Shown here: positions 31,473 to 40,690 of the stretch, in pieces
Layout of the letters: each line of letters starts with the position of its first letter
How positions within the stretch are numbered: position 1 is the first letter of the stretch
Assembly: GCA_964384025.1 (NCBI GenBank)
Contig: CAYLJJ010000040.1
Location: 1 to 53,110, forward strand
Length of the DNA stretch: 53,110 nt
Source of the DNA: CAYLJJ01 sp964384025
GTDB taxonomy: Bacteria; Myxococcota_A; Bradymonadia; UBA7976; UBA1532
Direction: 5' to 3'
Notes under the pieces: model-generated
Seen by the model: the letters and a program-made list of their open reading frames with translations, nothing else
Told to the model about the DNA's origin: nothing
Database searches by the model: none
Translations under genes and position numbers: made by a program

Positions 31473-32582
31473 CTAAAAGCGAGGCAGCCGGGGGCGGCGC
31501 CAACCAACGATCAGTTTATCTCCAGGGCGCAAGATTTTGCGCCGGTTGATGTGATTCCATCTCACAAGCTGCTTGAGGCGGACCTTCTTTCGTCGAGCGA
31601 TGCGGTAAAGAGAGTCTCCTCGTCGCACTTTGTAGTAGGTAGGGAGAGGGCGGATCGCTTGACGACCATGTTTTTTGATGTAAGGCCCCACATTGGCGAC
31701 TGCGATGGGCGAACGGAAACGCAGGTGCATATGGGTATCATGTCCACGGATGTGTCGAATGATGCCCAGATGTGCGCGGCGACCTCGGGGATAGGCAAAG
31801 AGCTTGAGTAACCTCTTTTTGCTCAAGCCCATCTTCTTCTCAGCGTATTTATAGAGGGGCTTTTGGAGACCATAGTCGATAAAAAGATACTCTACCTGAT
31901 CGTTCTCCAGCAGCTTGGAGATAAAGGTCCAAGTCCGAGGTACATCCAGCTGTCTCGCCTTGATGCGCATTAACCTCGTGGGCTGCTTGATCCCTTTGAT
32001 AAAGTAGCCGATATCCGCATCTCGTCCAGATTGGTGAGATTTATGGGGTTTAAGTGGCCCCCCTCCCTTGCGAGAGAGATCTCCAATAACCAGCTTGGGG
32101 GTCTTGGGGAACTTCTCAAAGACCGCTGCGGTGGCTTCCTTGATCGCTTGAAGCATCTCAGGGGTGCCATAGTTGTTGCGCTTACGCGCGATGATCTGCG
32201 CAGTGCTCTTGAGGGCTAGGCCGTTGATCAACCAACCTCGGGAGGCCTTGCCGATAGAGACACAGAGCTTCTCTGCCTTGCTTCGAGCTTCAGGTCTAGG
32301 GAGCGGCTTTGAGGGTTCAGCCTCAGTGATGATCGGGCTTAACTCCGTGGCGGGCGCCTCCTCCCCAGCCAGAGCTTGAAGCTCAGCCTCAAAACTAGCG
32401 CGGGTGTGAGGATCACTGGGCCCTCTGAGTCCCTTCCAGAGAGGAGCAAACCAGATCTGTTCAGCTTGAAGCTCTAAGAGCTGGGTGGCTTGAGCAGGGG
32501 CCTCGACATCAAGGGCCTGGAAGGGGCGACCTGAGCTCAGGCAGGGGCTCAGGAAGAAGAGGAGAGAGAACAGTCGCTTCAT
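31473..32582 (-). CDS. MepA-like murein endopeptidase with C-terminal LysM
   Basis: 369 residues. A signal peptide (about 1-17) is followed by a linker of about 85 residues and then a peptidase M74 domain (about 105-300). The zinc-site motifs are SHQSGRDADIGYF (His183, Asp190) and HDTHMHLRF (His281, His284, His286), characteristic of MepA/LAS metallopeptidases that cleave D-Ala-mDAP cross-links. A LysM domain (about 316-359, YYKVRRGDSLYRIAR ... LRPGDKLIVG) anchors it to peptidoglycan, and the tail is strongly basic. The fused LysM is not part of Escherichia coli MepA. It acts in the periplasm in wall remodelling. Confidence 0.88.
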   Translation of the reverse strand: MKRLFSLLFFLSPCLSSGRPFQALDVEAPAQATQLLELQAEQIWFAPLWKGLRGPSDPHTRASFEAELQALAGEEAPATELSPIITEAEPSKPLPRPEARSKAEKLCVSIGKASRGWLINGLALKSTAQIIARKRNNYGTPEMLQAIKEATAAVFEKFPKTPKLVIGDLSRKGGGPLKPHKSHQSGRDADIGYFIKGIKQPTRLMRIKARQLDVPRTWTFISKLLENDQVEYLFIDYGLQKPLYKYAEKKMGLSKKRLLKLFAYPRGRRAHLGIIRHIRGHDTHMHLRFRSPIAVANVGPYIKKHGRQAIRPLPTYYKVRRGDSLYRIARRKKVRLKQLVRWNHINRRKILRPGDKLIVGWRRPRLPRF

Positions 32583-32610
32583 CTATCAACCAGAGGAGAT
32601 TAAAGGATCA

Positions 32611-32632
32611 GGGGCGTGGTTCATCACGCCCC
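32611..32632 (-). terminator. 8-bp GC-rich hairpin between the small ORF and mepA-like gene
   Basis: GGGGCGTG (32611-32618) and CACGCCCC (32625-32632) pair perfectly around a 6-base loop. It lies 29 bases upstream of the MepA-like start and about 90 bases beyond the end of the small minus-strand frame. It could terminate that frame's transcript or form a leader hairpin of the peptidase mRNA. There is no T-run in either direction. Confidence 0.3.
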
Positions 32633-32721
32633 CTCTTCCTAACATCTATGGGCGGTCATCGTCAGAAAATATATTTCCTCACCCCGAAGGTTTCGCAGAC
32701 TCATCCGATCTCCTCAGTTGC

Positions 32722-32979
32722 TTAGAGCCAAACCGCGTATAGCTTTAAACTCAGTTTCACCTCCACCAAAGATATCCAGAGGTTCCCTCGGTTGTAGCTT
32801 GAGACCTTGGGGAAACAGAAGCGGATGCTGTTATTATCTAGGTCTGAGAGCAGCTCTGCCAGCGAGGGCGCCTCAGGCACTCCCCTGAGCATCCCCTCAG
32901 TGGAGATCTTGCCTATGGTCAGCTTAAAGCGCAGCTTCCCCTCCTCATCCATCCCTGTGGAGAGGGAGTTCACCTCCAA
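32722..32979 (-). CDS. Small hypothetical protein or gene remnant
   Basis: 85 residues from a TTG; the frame stays open about 60 bases further upstream without any ATG. The stretch GKLRFKLTIGKISTEGML followed by SIRFCFPK faintly resembles the C-terminal domain of AgmX/PglI gliding-motility proteins, where 'G.V.F.I...G' precedes 'V..C....'. That link is weak. The lack of an ATG and of a clear ribosome site suggests a broken gene end. Together with the flanking non-coding bases it fills 32583-33062. Confidence 0.3.
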   Translation of the reverse strand: MEVNSLSTGMDEEGKLRFKLTIGKISTEGMLRGVPEAPSLAELLSDLDNNSIRFCFPKVSSYNRGNLWISLVEVKLSLKLYAVWL

Positions 32980-33062
32980 GTAGAGCCTGCTCCTCAGAGG
33001 CCCTGGTGAAAGCCCTCGTTGAACAGTATCCTCTCCTCTTCAGCCTCGAAGAAGGAGATCAT

Positions 33063-34058
33063 ATGTCGCTCATCCTCCTCCTGGCCCTTGCTCAGCCTGA
33101 GATCAAGCTTCTCCTCGATATCCCCGCTCATCCCATCACCGGGCAGCACGGTAGACAGGGCGCCATCAGCGCTCTAGGCTTTCTGGGAGGGGGGAAATAT
33201 GTCGTTGTTGGAGGCAACGACACCAAGGTTCGAGTTTTTAGGATCGATGACGGCAAAAGGGTCTTTCGCTCCAAGAGCCTGAACAGTGCCATCCGTGGGA
33301 TCTCCACCTGCGCAGGGCGGACCTTTGCAGTTCAGACACTGCACGGGCAGGTTCATCTCTTTCGCAAAAATAAGAAAGGAAAGCGCTTCAAGAAGCTCCG
33401 CACCATCTCCCACAAGGGAGGAGAAACTATGGGCCTAGTGGACTCTTGCAAATGGGTCCTGGCTGACAAAGGAGAGGAGTTCTTTATCTATGAGGCCCAC
33501 ACCGGCAAACGGCGTGGGCTCTTTGAAGCCCATGGTCCCGTTGATCGCCGCGCCATGAAGATTTACGGCAAACACATCCTGAGCTGGGGACTCGGCGCTG
33601 GGGTGCGCGTCAATATCATCGACAGTATGGTTGAGGGTCCAGAAGAGGGCGCTCGATTGGAGATCAAACACAGCTTGGATAAGCGAGCGCTGACCCAAGC
33701 TTGGTACTTCGCTTATGATCGCATCCTCACCGAGTATTGTGCTGAAAGTGCCTGTGAGATTGTTCTACGAAACGGGATTGGCAGATCAGAGAAACGCATC
33801 CTACTCAAGGTCAAAAGTTCAGGCCTGGATCCCCAGAAGCCCTCCACCTTGGCGATCTCCAAAGACGCAGCCTGGCTCTTCTTTCATCGTCCAGGGATTC
33901 CAGGCCAGCTTATCCGCCTTCGTGATGGAGCGACACAGGATCTGGGGCTCCTTAAGCGAGGAACCCAAGCCGCCTTCTCACCCAAAGATCCTCGACTCTT
34001 TCTACTCTCTATGCAGCCCGGAGCCAACCGCCTGAGCTTCTACCGTCTCTCTGACTGA
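33063..34058 (+). CDS. Exported WD40-like beta-propeller protein
   Basis: 331 residues from ATG 33063, which has AAGGAG (33052-33057) five bases upstream; an upstream in-frame GTG at 33006 is rejected. It begins with a short hydrophobic signal (MSLILLLALAQPEIK). The first blade is clear: QGAISALGFLGGGKYVVVGG, then DTKVRVFRIDDGKRV. Further, less regular blades follow (for example CKWVLADKGEEFFIYEAHTG). No catalytic motif was seen. Such propellers are protein-binding platforms. The downstream Mpo1-like gene starts 14 bases later, so the two may be co-transcribed. Confidence 0.7.
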   Translation: MSLILLLALAQPEIKLLLDIPAHPITGQHGRQGAISALGFLGGGKYVVVGGNDTKVRVFRIDDGKRVFRSKSLNSAIRGISTCAGRTFAVQTLHGQVHLFRKNKKGKRFKKLRTISHKGGETMGLVDSCKWVLADKGEEFFIYEAHTGKRRGLFEAHGPVDRRAMKIYGKHILSWGLGAGVRVNIIDSMVEGPEEGARLEIKHSLDKRALTQAWYFAYDRILTEYCAESACEIVLRNGIGRSEKRILLKVKSSGLDPQKPSTLAISKDAAWLFFHRPGIPGQLIRLRDGATQDLGLLKRGTQAAFSPKDPRLFLLSMQPGANRLSFYRLSD

Positions 34059-34072
34059 GGAGAGTGATCTAA

Positions 34073-34561
34073 ATGAGAGCCCTCAATTTTCTTTTGGAGC
34101 GCCTTGAACCCCGACAACGGGGCATGCTCTGGACCTTGGGAGGGGCCTCCGCCCTCGTGGCAGGGCATAAGTTGACCAGCCTGAGCCTCCTCTCCAAGGG
34201 CTTCTCTGCTCTGGAGGCCGATTGGAGAGCGCGACACCACGATCTTCCCGAAGGGCTCTTGAGCCGTCTTCGGGCGGCGATGAGCAGCTATGAGGAGCGA
34301 CATCAGGATCCCCGCAACCGTCAACTTCATCTCGTCGCCATCCCTCTGAGCTTTGGGGGAGGTATTGGTCTCCTGATCTGGCCCCGCTACTCTCCTCCCT
34401 GGCTCCTCTCTCTAGGGGGCTTTGGTATCGGTCTGGGCCTAGAGCTGTTGGGTCATGCGCTCTTTGAGAAGCACGCTCCTCTCTTCAGTGAAGATCCTCT
34501 CAGCCCCTTAACAGGGCCCATCTGGGAGCTTGGCCGCCTTGGGCGCTCCCTCCGCTCTTAA
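34073..34561 (+). CDS. Mpo1-like (DUF962) membrane protein
   Basis: 162 residues. The hallmark motifs of the Mpo1/YGL010w family are present: HQDPRNRQLHLVAIPLSFGG and GHALFEKHAPLFSEDPLSPL, with the conserved His residues that bind iron in the yeast 2-hydroxy-fatty-acid dioxygenase. Three or four hydrophobic segments place it in the membrane. Bacterial homologues are small like this one, and their substrates are mostly unknown. An N-terminal extension of about 70 residues precedes the conserved core. The next gene starts one base after this stop codon, so the two are likely co-translated. Confidence 0.8.
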   Translation: MRALNFLLERLEPRQRGMLWTLGGASALVAGHKLTSLSLLSKGFSALEADWRARHHDLPEGLLSRLRAAMSSYEERHQDPRNRQLHLVAIPLSFGGGIGLLIWPRYSPPWLLSLGGFGIGLGLELLGHALFEKHAPLFSEDPLSPLTGPIWELGRLGRSLRS

Positions 34562-34562
34562 G

Positions 34563-35738
34563 ATGGAGCCTGAGAAGAGGAGACGACTGGAAGCTCAAGC
34601 TACACGTGCGATCCGTGAGCTGGCCAAGGTGCAGCGGCTCCTCAGGGCCAGCGCGGGTTTGGAGCCCGCTTTAGAGCTAAAGCTTAGGCTCATGCTGGAC
34701 TCAAAAGAGAGCTGGAAGGAGCGTGCTCAGCGCTGGATTCAAGGCTTGAGGGCAGAGTGTGAAGCTCAACGTCCCGAGATCCTGCGCTGGCGGGATGGCA
34801 GCGTCTACTGCTTCTCCTGCGCTCGCTCCGACTGCGAACACGCTCAACCCTCAGACCTCAGGGCGATCTTCACAGGCTACCACCCCACCGGTCGCCCCCT
34901 CTGGTACAGCTTTGAGGCTCTCTGCTCTCAGCTGAGACCGCCAGGATTTGATCAGCTCTATGATGATCCTCCGGGGGTCGTTGCTCTAATCCAGGAGGGC
35001 GCTCAGCTGCGCGCCAAGCTGCTCCCTGAGTTCGCCCAAAACTCCGGTTATCGTATTTTGGCGCAGCTCCTCATCGGACTTTTGCCATCAGAGCCTGATC
35101 GGCAAGAGAGTGAGCGGGTCGCCCTCTCTCTTCAGGTCGTGCTCACCCAGGGGCTCGGTGAGCCCTTGAGGCTTAGGCTTAACCGAGTGGGCTTAAACAG
35201 CGCTGAGATCGCCGCAGCGGCTGGAGCAGGGGCACCTAGGGGACGAGCAGAGCGCCTCCGGCGAACCCTGATCCAGAGTCAGAAGCGCTTGGATTCTCTC
35301 AAGCGCAAGATGAACCTCACCCAGGCCCACGGGGAAGAGTTGGAGTTGGAGTCTGCGGCTTGTGCGCTGCTCAACCGTCTCCGGGGAGATCTCAGTCGCC
35401 TCTTCCAGGTTCGCGTGGATCGCAGCCTTCACGCTCGAGAGCGTCATGAGGGTGCAACTCGACCCACCGGCTCAGCTCGGGAAGATGCCTGCGCTGCCTC
35501 CTCCGAAGCCCTCCTTTGGGATGGTCAACGTCAAACTGTTGTGGTTTTGGGTCCCCGAGGACGCGCTCATATCTTTAGCCAAACTGGGCGCCATGTGACC
35601 AGCTTTCGACTTCAGCCTGGAGAGTTACAACGTAAGCGCGGGCAGGAACGTTGGGGACCACTGACTTCAGCCCAGATGCAGCGCTTTAAAGCATCTCTCA
35701 TGAGAAACTCTAAAAGTGCCCAGATAATCCCGCCTTGA
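34563..35738 (+). CDS. Uncharacterised protein with a Cys/His cluster
   Basis: 391 residues from ATG 34563, one base after the Mpo1-like stop; an in-frame start at 34530 would overlap that gene by 32 bases and is less likely. I do not recognise the family. The N-terminal about 70 residues are helical and basic. A compact cluster, YCFSCARSDCEHAQP (about residues 80-94), has the spacing C-x2-C-x4-C-x-H and may bind a metal or cluster. The rest is charged and mostly helical, with a small beta-rich end (TVVVLGPRGRAHIFSQTGR). No signal peptide, so it is probably cytoplasmic. Its 3' end overlaps the convergent outer-membrane gene by 29 bases. Confidence 0.65.
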   Translation: MEPEKRRRLEAQATRAIRELAKVQRLLRASAGLEPALELKLRLMLDSKESWKERAQRWIQGLRAECEAQRPEILRWRDGSVYCFSCARSDCEHAQPSDLRAIFTGYHPTGRPLWYSFEALCSQLRPPGFDQLYDDPPGVVALIQEGAQLRAKLLPEFAQNSGYRILAQLLIGLLPSEPDRQESERVALSLQVVLTQGLGEPLRLRLNRVGLNSAEIAAAAGAGAPRGRAERLRRTLIQSQKRLDSLKRKMNLTQAHGEELELESAACALLNRLRGDLSRLFQVRVDRSLHARERHEGATRPTGSAREDACAASSEALLWDGQRQTVVVLGPRGRAHIFSQTGRHVTSFRLQPGELQRKRGQERWGPLTSAQMQRFKASLMRNSKSAQIIPP

Positions 35739-37095
35739 CGCTAAATAGGGTGGTCTCTTCTACCCGAATACGGCTGCCGATGGCATCATATGCGGGCACG
35801 TAGATGGGGTTTTGCTCTTCAGCGTTGTACTTGGGATCTCCTTGAGCCTCGACCAAACCAGAGCCATCCAGATCTTTGCCGATCTCAGCTTTGGTGATGA
35901 AATGTTCGGTGTCATGATCCAGACCCAACTCTACTCCCAATTTCAGATATTGAGAGAGGTAGATCCCCACGCCCACACGAGCGCCCACGGTCATATACTC
36001 CTCTACTGTGGTGATGCCATCGGTAAACTGTCCTCCCAAAGAGAGCTTGCTCTCCTTGGTATAGGTGGGGCAGCGCTCAGCTCCTTCATGGCCGTTGGGA
36101 TTGCAGGTCTTCTGAGCGCTGGCAAAAGCGTCAAAGAGTTCGCTATAGTCGCGCCCTTCAGCGTGATAGGTGCTCGCTAGGCGTAGATCTATAAAGAAAC
36201 GGATTTTTCGCTTTGGATCCCGGTAGGGGATGATCTCAGAGCCAAACTCAAAGTGAGCGCGGTGTCCAGGCCCCACCTCATCTTGACTGGCACCATAATC
36301 ATCAAAGAGACCGCTCCCTGCTGGAAAAACAAAGATCCCCTGGAGATGCATATAGGGATCGATATAGCGAAAGCGCCGAGAGAGCGCGGTCCCAATGATC
36401 AGCTCATTGACCCCACGCCCAACACCTTCATTACCAAACTTGGCGACGGTGCCTGTGGGCGCTCGATAGCCCAACTCCAGCATCCAGTCTCCTCGAGTGT
36501 CATGATCTTCAGGCTGGTTATAGCGCTCCTGAGCGATGGGTGCGAAGCGGAGCATAAAGAGCATATCTCCAAAGCCAGCGCGAGAAGGTAGGTTGGTGGG
36601 GACATCAAAGAGGTTCTCAGGATCTGAGTTTGAGCCCTGCGCTCCAGGAGCGATGCTGCTGTTCTCCTCATCTACGATGGGTTTGGTAGAGTCTCCCCCA
36701 TTGCCCGCAAAGCGCAGCTCCTGATCGCTGGAGATCACGATAGGCGCCTCGATCCAAAGCTCCAGGTCGTGCCAGATGCCAAAGCGAAAGCGAGGGACGA
36801 TCTCATGGATGGTTCGTTGGTAACGCAGCTCCTTGACCTCCAAGAGTTCTCCCTCTGGACCCGCCGTAGGGCAGGTCTCCAGGTCGTAGGGACGCTCCTT
36901 GGGATCTGGATTGCAGTTGTACTCTCGGGTGATCTTGGCGCGCCTCAAGCTTCTTCGATAAAAGACCTCTCCTACAAAGTCGTAGAGGTCATCTCCATCA
37001 GCAGCATCGATCACATCGGTCAGCTCAGCGGCCTGGACCCCAGAGAGGCCAGGTAGGCTGAGGAGCGCGAGGCAAAGGAGGGTCCATAAGCGCAT
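35710..37095 (-). CDS. Putative outer-membrane beta-barrel protein
   Basis: 461 residues from ATG 37095; the frame is open further upstream, but the signal peptide MRLWTLLCLALLSLPGLSGVQA begins here. The mature part alternates hydrophobic and polar residues in strands typical of outer-membrane barrels (for example YLKLGVELGLDHD). It ends in Phe (AGLSGHF), the usual outer-membrane insertion signal. Two Cys pairs (YNCNPDPKERPYDLETCP and a second near nt 36100) may form disulfides in loops. I cannot name a family, though the conserved 'PRFRFGIWHDLELWIEAPIV' stretch recalls transporter-like barrels. Its promoter should lie in 37096-37492. Confidence 0.7.
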   Translation of the reverse strand: MRLWTLLCLALLSLPGLSGVQAAELTDVIDAADGDDLYDFVGEVFYRRSLRRAKITREYNCNPDPKERPYDLETCPTAGPEGELLEVKELRYQRTIHEIVPRFRFGIWHDLELWIEAPIVISSDQELRFAGNGGDSTKPIVDEENSSIAPGAQGSNSDPENLFDVPTNLPSRAGFGDMLFMLRFAPIAQERYNQPEDHDTRGDWMLELGYRAPTGTVAKFGNEGVGRGVNELIIGTALSRRFRYIDPYMHLQGIFVFPAGSGLFDDYGASQDEVGPGHRAHFEFGSEIIPYRDPKRKIRFFIDLRLASTYHAEGRDYSELFDAFASAQKTCNPNGHEGAERCPTYTKESKLSLGGQFTDGITTVEEYMTVGARVGVGIYLSQYLKLGVELGLDHDTEHFITKAEIGKDLDGSGLVEAQGDPKYNAEEQNPIYVPAYDAIGSRIRVEETTLFSVKAGLSGHF

Positions 37096-37492
37096 AGCAA
37101 TCCCCTTGGCTCGGGTTTTGAGCAGCCCAAGATAATCTCCCGCCTCCTCTGAGTAAACCTCAATCATCTCTCTCAGCAGTTGAGTCTCGTTCTCTCAGAT
37201 CAGCTCCTTGAAACCCTACTCGAAGTTTGAGGCTCCTGTGACCCCACTGAAGAGTGGAGGTGAGGAGCAATACCTTCGCTATTAGACCGCCATTCTCTCT
37301 TCATGAACCCATCTCAACACGAGAGTTATTTGATTGTTTAAGATGTGCAATCCATAAATTTGCGAACTTTCACACAGGTTTGCTTCTTAATCACGCTGAT
37401 TCACATGAAAGTAGATAAATGTCAATTTTTAAAATTAAACATCAGAACAATTATAATTATTGACACAATTCTATTTCGAAATATGCCCCGAT
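37096..37492. other. Intergenic region between the barrel gene and the first surface-protein gene
   Basis: 397 bases without a supportable gene. The part nearest the surface-protein stop (about 37320-37490) is strikingly AT-rich. It must hold the 3' end signals of the surface-protein gene and the promoter of the barrel gene, both read on the minus strand. No clear hairpin-plus-T-run was found. Confidence 0.4.
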
Positions 37493-39850
37493 CTAGAGTT
37501 GCTCGGCGTGATGGGCTGGGGTACTTACACCCAAAACATCGACTACTGAGGTGATCTTGATACGGCCATCACCACCAGCACCACCAATGCAGTAGCCATC
37601 ATTAAAACCACCCGCTCCACCTCTCGCATCCACTGTACTGATGGTGACCTCATTGGCCCTCAACCAGATCGTGCCTCCTGCACCTCCTCCGGTTTGTCCA
37701 CCTGCACCGCCTGAGTAGATCTCATCTTCACCCTTGCTGTAGATACGAGCGTCGATAATTTGGTTGGCGCTGATGATTACGATGCCACCACCATCAGCAT
37801 ATTGAGGATAGGGAGAAAGGCCATCGTTATCACCACCACCACCACCTGCACCGCCAAAGAAAATCTTTTCCAGCGTGGGATCACCTATGACTGACCCACC
37901 GAGGGAATCAACCCCAGCACAATGTGTATGATCACCTACCCCACCGACAGTGGCGTGACCACCGCCGCCACCACAGGAACCGCCACATCCTGAGGGACCA
38001 TAGCCTCCACCACCACCATTGCTATGGCTCTGAATACTTTGGCCTCCACGCCCTGAGATACCCTCACCCTGATCACCCCAGGTGGCATTTCCACATCCAT
38101 TACAATCCCCTCCTCTAAAACCTTTTTGGCTGGCATCGATTGTGCCATTTGTAGTAACAACACCTGTTGCTCTAAAGATAACAATACCACCTACATAGCC
38201 ATTCCAGGCAGGTGCAGTAATCGACTGACCTCCGTTAACGGTAACATCAGTATAATGTGGCACACGTACAACTTGGGCAACAGTCGCATTAGTACTGTCT
38301 GGACCAGAATGACCATATATATTTTGAAGCTCTGATGATAAAATCAGCTGATTTCCATTCTTACCATCAATAGTCTTGAATTCATGAACACCTGCCGTAT
38401 AAGCGGAGCCATCGCCTTCTTGCATCTGAATGATCAAGATCTCATCACCAGCAGAAAAATTCGAAGCGTCATTAACATTAATAGTTGCGGAATTCTGAGC
38501 CACGTTGGCATTGATATACGCATAATGGTTGACTACTGTATTGGCTGAATTCACTGTCAATTCGCCATCAGATCCATTCCCAAAGATATTACCAACCTGA
38601 AAACCACCGATAGGCTCCCAGCGACTGCCAGTGTAGACACGTAGATCACTAACTTGGCTATTGAAATAGATCATGCCCGCCAAAGGAGCATTAGGTGGAG
38701 CATTCTGAGGCGTCATTTGAGCGTTTGGAACCTGTGTAACATTGGCTTCTACTCGATTGGCTGTAAGTGTACCCGTCAACTGCCCGTCAGCGCCTGATAA
38801 TATGTTACCTATCGATAAACTTCCACTTGTTCCCGTATCTGCATCAACTCTCATAAAACTATCAGATTGAAGTCCATCCACAACATCAGCATCTAGACCA
38901 GTCCCATCTCCATCTACAGTCTTGATCATATTCAAAATCTGACCGGCCGTTGCTGCTTGTCCTGCTTTCATCAGCTCAGAACTGTCAAAACCATCTAGGC
39001 GATCAGCTTCTAATCCTGAACCATCTCCATCTACACCAAGGACTAACCCACGTAGTTGTGTTGCTACATTGGGGTCTGTCCCTCGCATCAAGGCAGCGCC
39101 ATCTACTCCATCTAGGTGGTCTGCATCCACACCTGAGTTGATTCCGTCTACGGTTACAAGTAATCCCAATCCCTGAGCAGCTGTCCGTACAAAGGCGGCG
39201 CTGTCATGTCCATCTAATGTATCAGCATCCAGACCGCTCCCCGTACTATCGCGATCCAAAACCAGGGCCATAGTTTCATCACCTTTGATAAAAGCAGCAC
39301 TGTCTTGTCCGTCTAATATATCCGCATCTAGACCCGAACTAGCTCCATCAACAGTCTTGACTGCATCGAGAATTGCCTGAGGGGTGTCATAGCCAACCCC
39401 ATCATTGGTGCCATCGATGGGGGGACCGACCCAGTTGCCGCCTGCATCTATGATTTGAGCACCACCAACATGGACGCTGTGAGGTTGGATATCGCCCAGA
39501 ACATCCTGGGCAAGCAGGGCATAGGGTGCGCTGGAAAGTTGGACCCTGGGGCTCATCTCTACATTGGCGAGGGTGATACCCAGAAAGCGTGCATCGGCCT
39601 GAAGATGATCACCCAAGGGGTTTTGAGCACCGAGGATGACGCTGAAATAGCCACTGATGAGATTGAGATTGTGGCTCTCGGTCCAAAGCGCAACGCCTCC
39701 CTCGGCCTGTCCATAGAGTTTGAAGTCTACCTGGGTGGCCCCCTCTAAGGGGATGCCCAAGTCGTTCATCAAATAGCCCTCTTGTTGGATGGTATTGGGG
39801 ACCGCCAAGGCCCCTGAGGAGAGGAACAAGATGAGAATGGCCCATCGCAT
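37493..39850 (-). CDS. Modular secreted surface protein 1: chassis, five LDGxDS repeats, Gly-rich adhesin-like C-terminus
   Basis: 785 residues. A signal peptide (MRWAILILFLSSGALA) is followed by the shared chassis domain (about 17-150: PNTIQQEGYLMNDLGIPLEG, GYFSVILGAQNPLGD, VQLSSAPYALLAQ, NWVGPPIDG). Five tandem repeats of 33-39 residues of the type 'VDG..SGLDAD.LDG.DS..F' follow (about 165-345). After a short linker and a 'GTLTANRVEA' segment comes a Gly-rich C-terminal domain (about 420-785) with runs such as GGAGGQTGGGAGGTIW. This resembles secreted adhesin or gliding-associated Gly-rich repeats of myxobacteria. The LDGxDS repeat is also known from phage tail fibres. Probably surface-exposed and binding; paralogues lie at 40691 and 44070 on the opposite strand. 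Confidence 0.75.
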   Translation of the reverse strand: MRWAILILFLSSGALAVPNTIQQEGYLMNDLGIPLEGATQVDFKLYGQAEGGVALWTESHNLNLISGYFSVILGAQNPLGDHLQADARFLGITLANVEMSPRVQLSSAPYALLAQDVLGDIQPHSVHVGGAQIIDAGGNWVGPPIDGTNDGVGYDTPQAILDAVKTVDGASSGLDADILDGQDSAAFIKGDETMALVLDRDSTGSGLDADTLDGHDSAAFVRTAAQGLGLLVTVDGINSGVDADHLDGVDGAALMRGTDPNVATQLRGLVLGVDGDGSGLEADRLDGFDSSELMKAGQAATAGQILNMIKTVDGDGTGLDADVVDGLQSDSFMRVDADTGTSGSLSIGNILSGADGQLTGTLTANRVEANVTQVPNAQMTPQNAPPNAPLAGMIYFNSQVSDLRVYTGSRWEPIGGFQVGNIFGNGSDGELTVNSANTVVNHYAYINANVAQNSATINVNDASNFSAGDEILIIQMQEGDGSAYTAGVHEFKTIDGKNGNQLILSSELQNIYGHSGPDSTNATVAQVVRVPHYTDVTVNGGQSITAPAWNGYVGGIVIFRATGVVTTNGTIDASQKGFRGGDCNGCGNATWGDQGEGISGRGGQSIQSHSNGGGGGYGPSGCGGSCGGGGGHATVGGVGDHTHCAGVDSLGGSVIGDPTLEKIFFGGAGGGGGDNDGLSPYPQYADGGGIVIISANQIIDARIYSKGEDEIYSGGAGGQTGGGAGGTIWLRANEVTISTVDARGGAGGFNDGYCIGGAGGDGRIKITSVVDVLGVSTPAHHAEQL

Positions 39851-39879
39851 GATTGATTCCCTACTCTTTCAGTGTAGGC

Positions 39880-39890
39880 AGAAGAGTACA
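39880..39890 (-). promoter_or_regulatory. TGTACTCTTCT motif upstream of surface-protein gene 1
   Basis: On the minus strand TGTACTCTTCT begins 40 bases before the start codon and is followed about ten bases later by CTGAAA. The same arrangement, TGTATTCTTCT then TTGAAAA, begins exactly 38 bases before the starts of both paralogues (40653-40663 and 44032-44042). This is a candidate shared promoter or leader element. Confidence 0.35.
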
Positions 39891-40618
39891 TATTTTTTGG
39901 AATCATAAAAAGGGCAAGGATCTTTTTTTGAGGAAGAAAGATGCCTTAGAGATATAGTGACAGCGGGCGTAATCCTCAGCCTCAACGCATAATCATTCAG
40001 CTTTTCGGGATCCAGAGCCCAGAAAACCCAGAAGATCGATAGAAGCCTAAAGGGGGAGAGAGGGTTGGAAAAATGGGCGGATTTTCAGACACGGTGAAGT
40101 TGCAAAAGATGGGGATGCTCGATCAGAAATCCTCAGGCGAAAGCGTTATAGAGTCCAGGATGTATGGTCGCTGGATATCATCCCCTAGGTTTGATCGTCG
40201 TTGATGAGGGAAACAGGATGAGCTGGGAGAGCTCGGCAGGTGACGTGGGCATGCTCAGAATTGACCGGTGGTTGACTGCTCCAAACTACCAAGAGTTCGA
40301 TCATCAAAATGTGGGGGAGAGCCAATTTTAATTGTCGTTGGTCAGTTGGTCGAGAATCGTGAGGAGCTGTAGAGCCTTTTCTAGATCCTCTGCGCCTATC
40401 GAGGACTCACATACCTGGGCTGGCGACCTCAACATGAGCGCGGTGAGTGGAACTCTCCACCCGGCCATTCTACTCCTACAGATGCCTTTCATCTATGACC
40501 AAGCCCCCATGCGATCAAGGAGTCCATGCAGCTCTAGATGGGGAGCCTTCTTACAACTCACTCTCTGCTCCCAGACACCAGCCAAGGCCTTGTCTCTCCT
40601 AAAGCAGTGGATGATTTA

Positions 40619-40690
40619 GGCATATCCGACCTTTCTCATGGGCTCGGCTTTCTGTATTCTTCTATAGCTATTGAAAATTCGAGGTCGATG
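40619..40690 (+). promoter_or_regulatory. Conserved 72-bp upstream block of surface-protein gene 2
   Basis: The block runs from GGCATATCCGACC up to the start codon and matches 43998-44069 without gaps and with six mismatches. It includes TGTATTCTTCTATAGCTATTG (given here as TGTATTCTTCT then ATAGCTATTG) and the ribosome site GAGG (40681-40684). Sequence further upstream is unrelated between the two genes, so the block was either copied with the gene or kept as a control element. Confidence 0.6.

Larger units (their letters stand above)
39851..40690. other. Long divergent intergenic region between surface-protein genes 1 and 2
   Basis: About 840 bases with no supportable gene between two divergently transcribed paralogues. 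The left end holds the promoter of gene 1 (motif at 39880-39890) and the right end holds the conserved 72-bp block of gene 2 (40619-40690). The middle, about 39920-40600, shows only short chance frames and no homology I recognise. The unusual length leaves room for regulator binding or a small RNA; I see no direct evidence for either. Confidence 0.4.

Noticed and set aside
37320..37490. AT-rich stretch as a replication origin
   Set aside because: No DnaA-box cluster and no dnaA, dnaN or rep gene nearby; AT-rich intergenic DNA is enough explanation.
40332..40619. 95-codon plus-strand frame in the long intergenic region
   Set aside because: No ribosome site, no signal or domain, and composition unlike coding neighbours.
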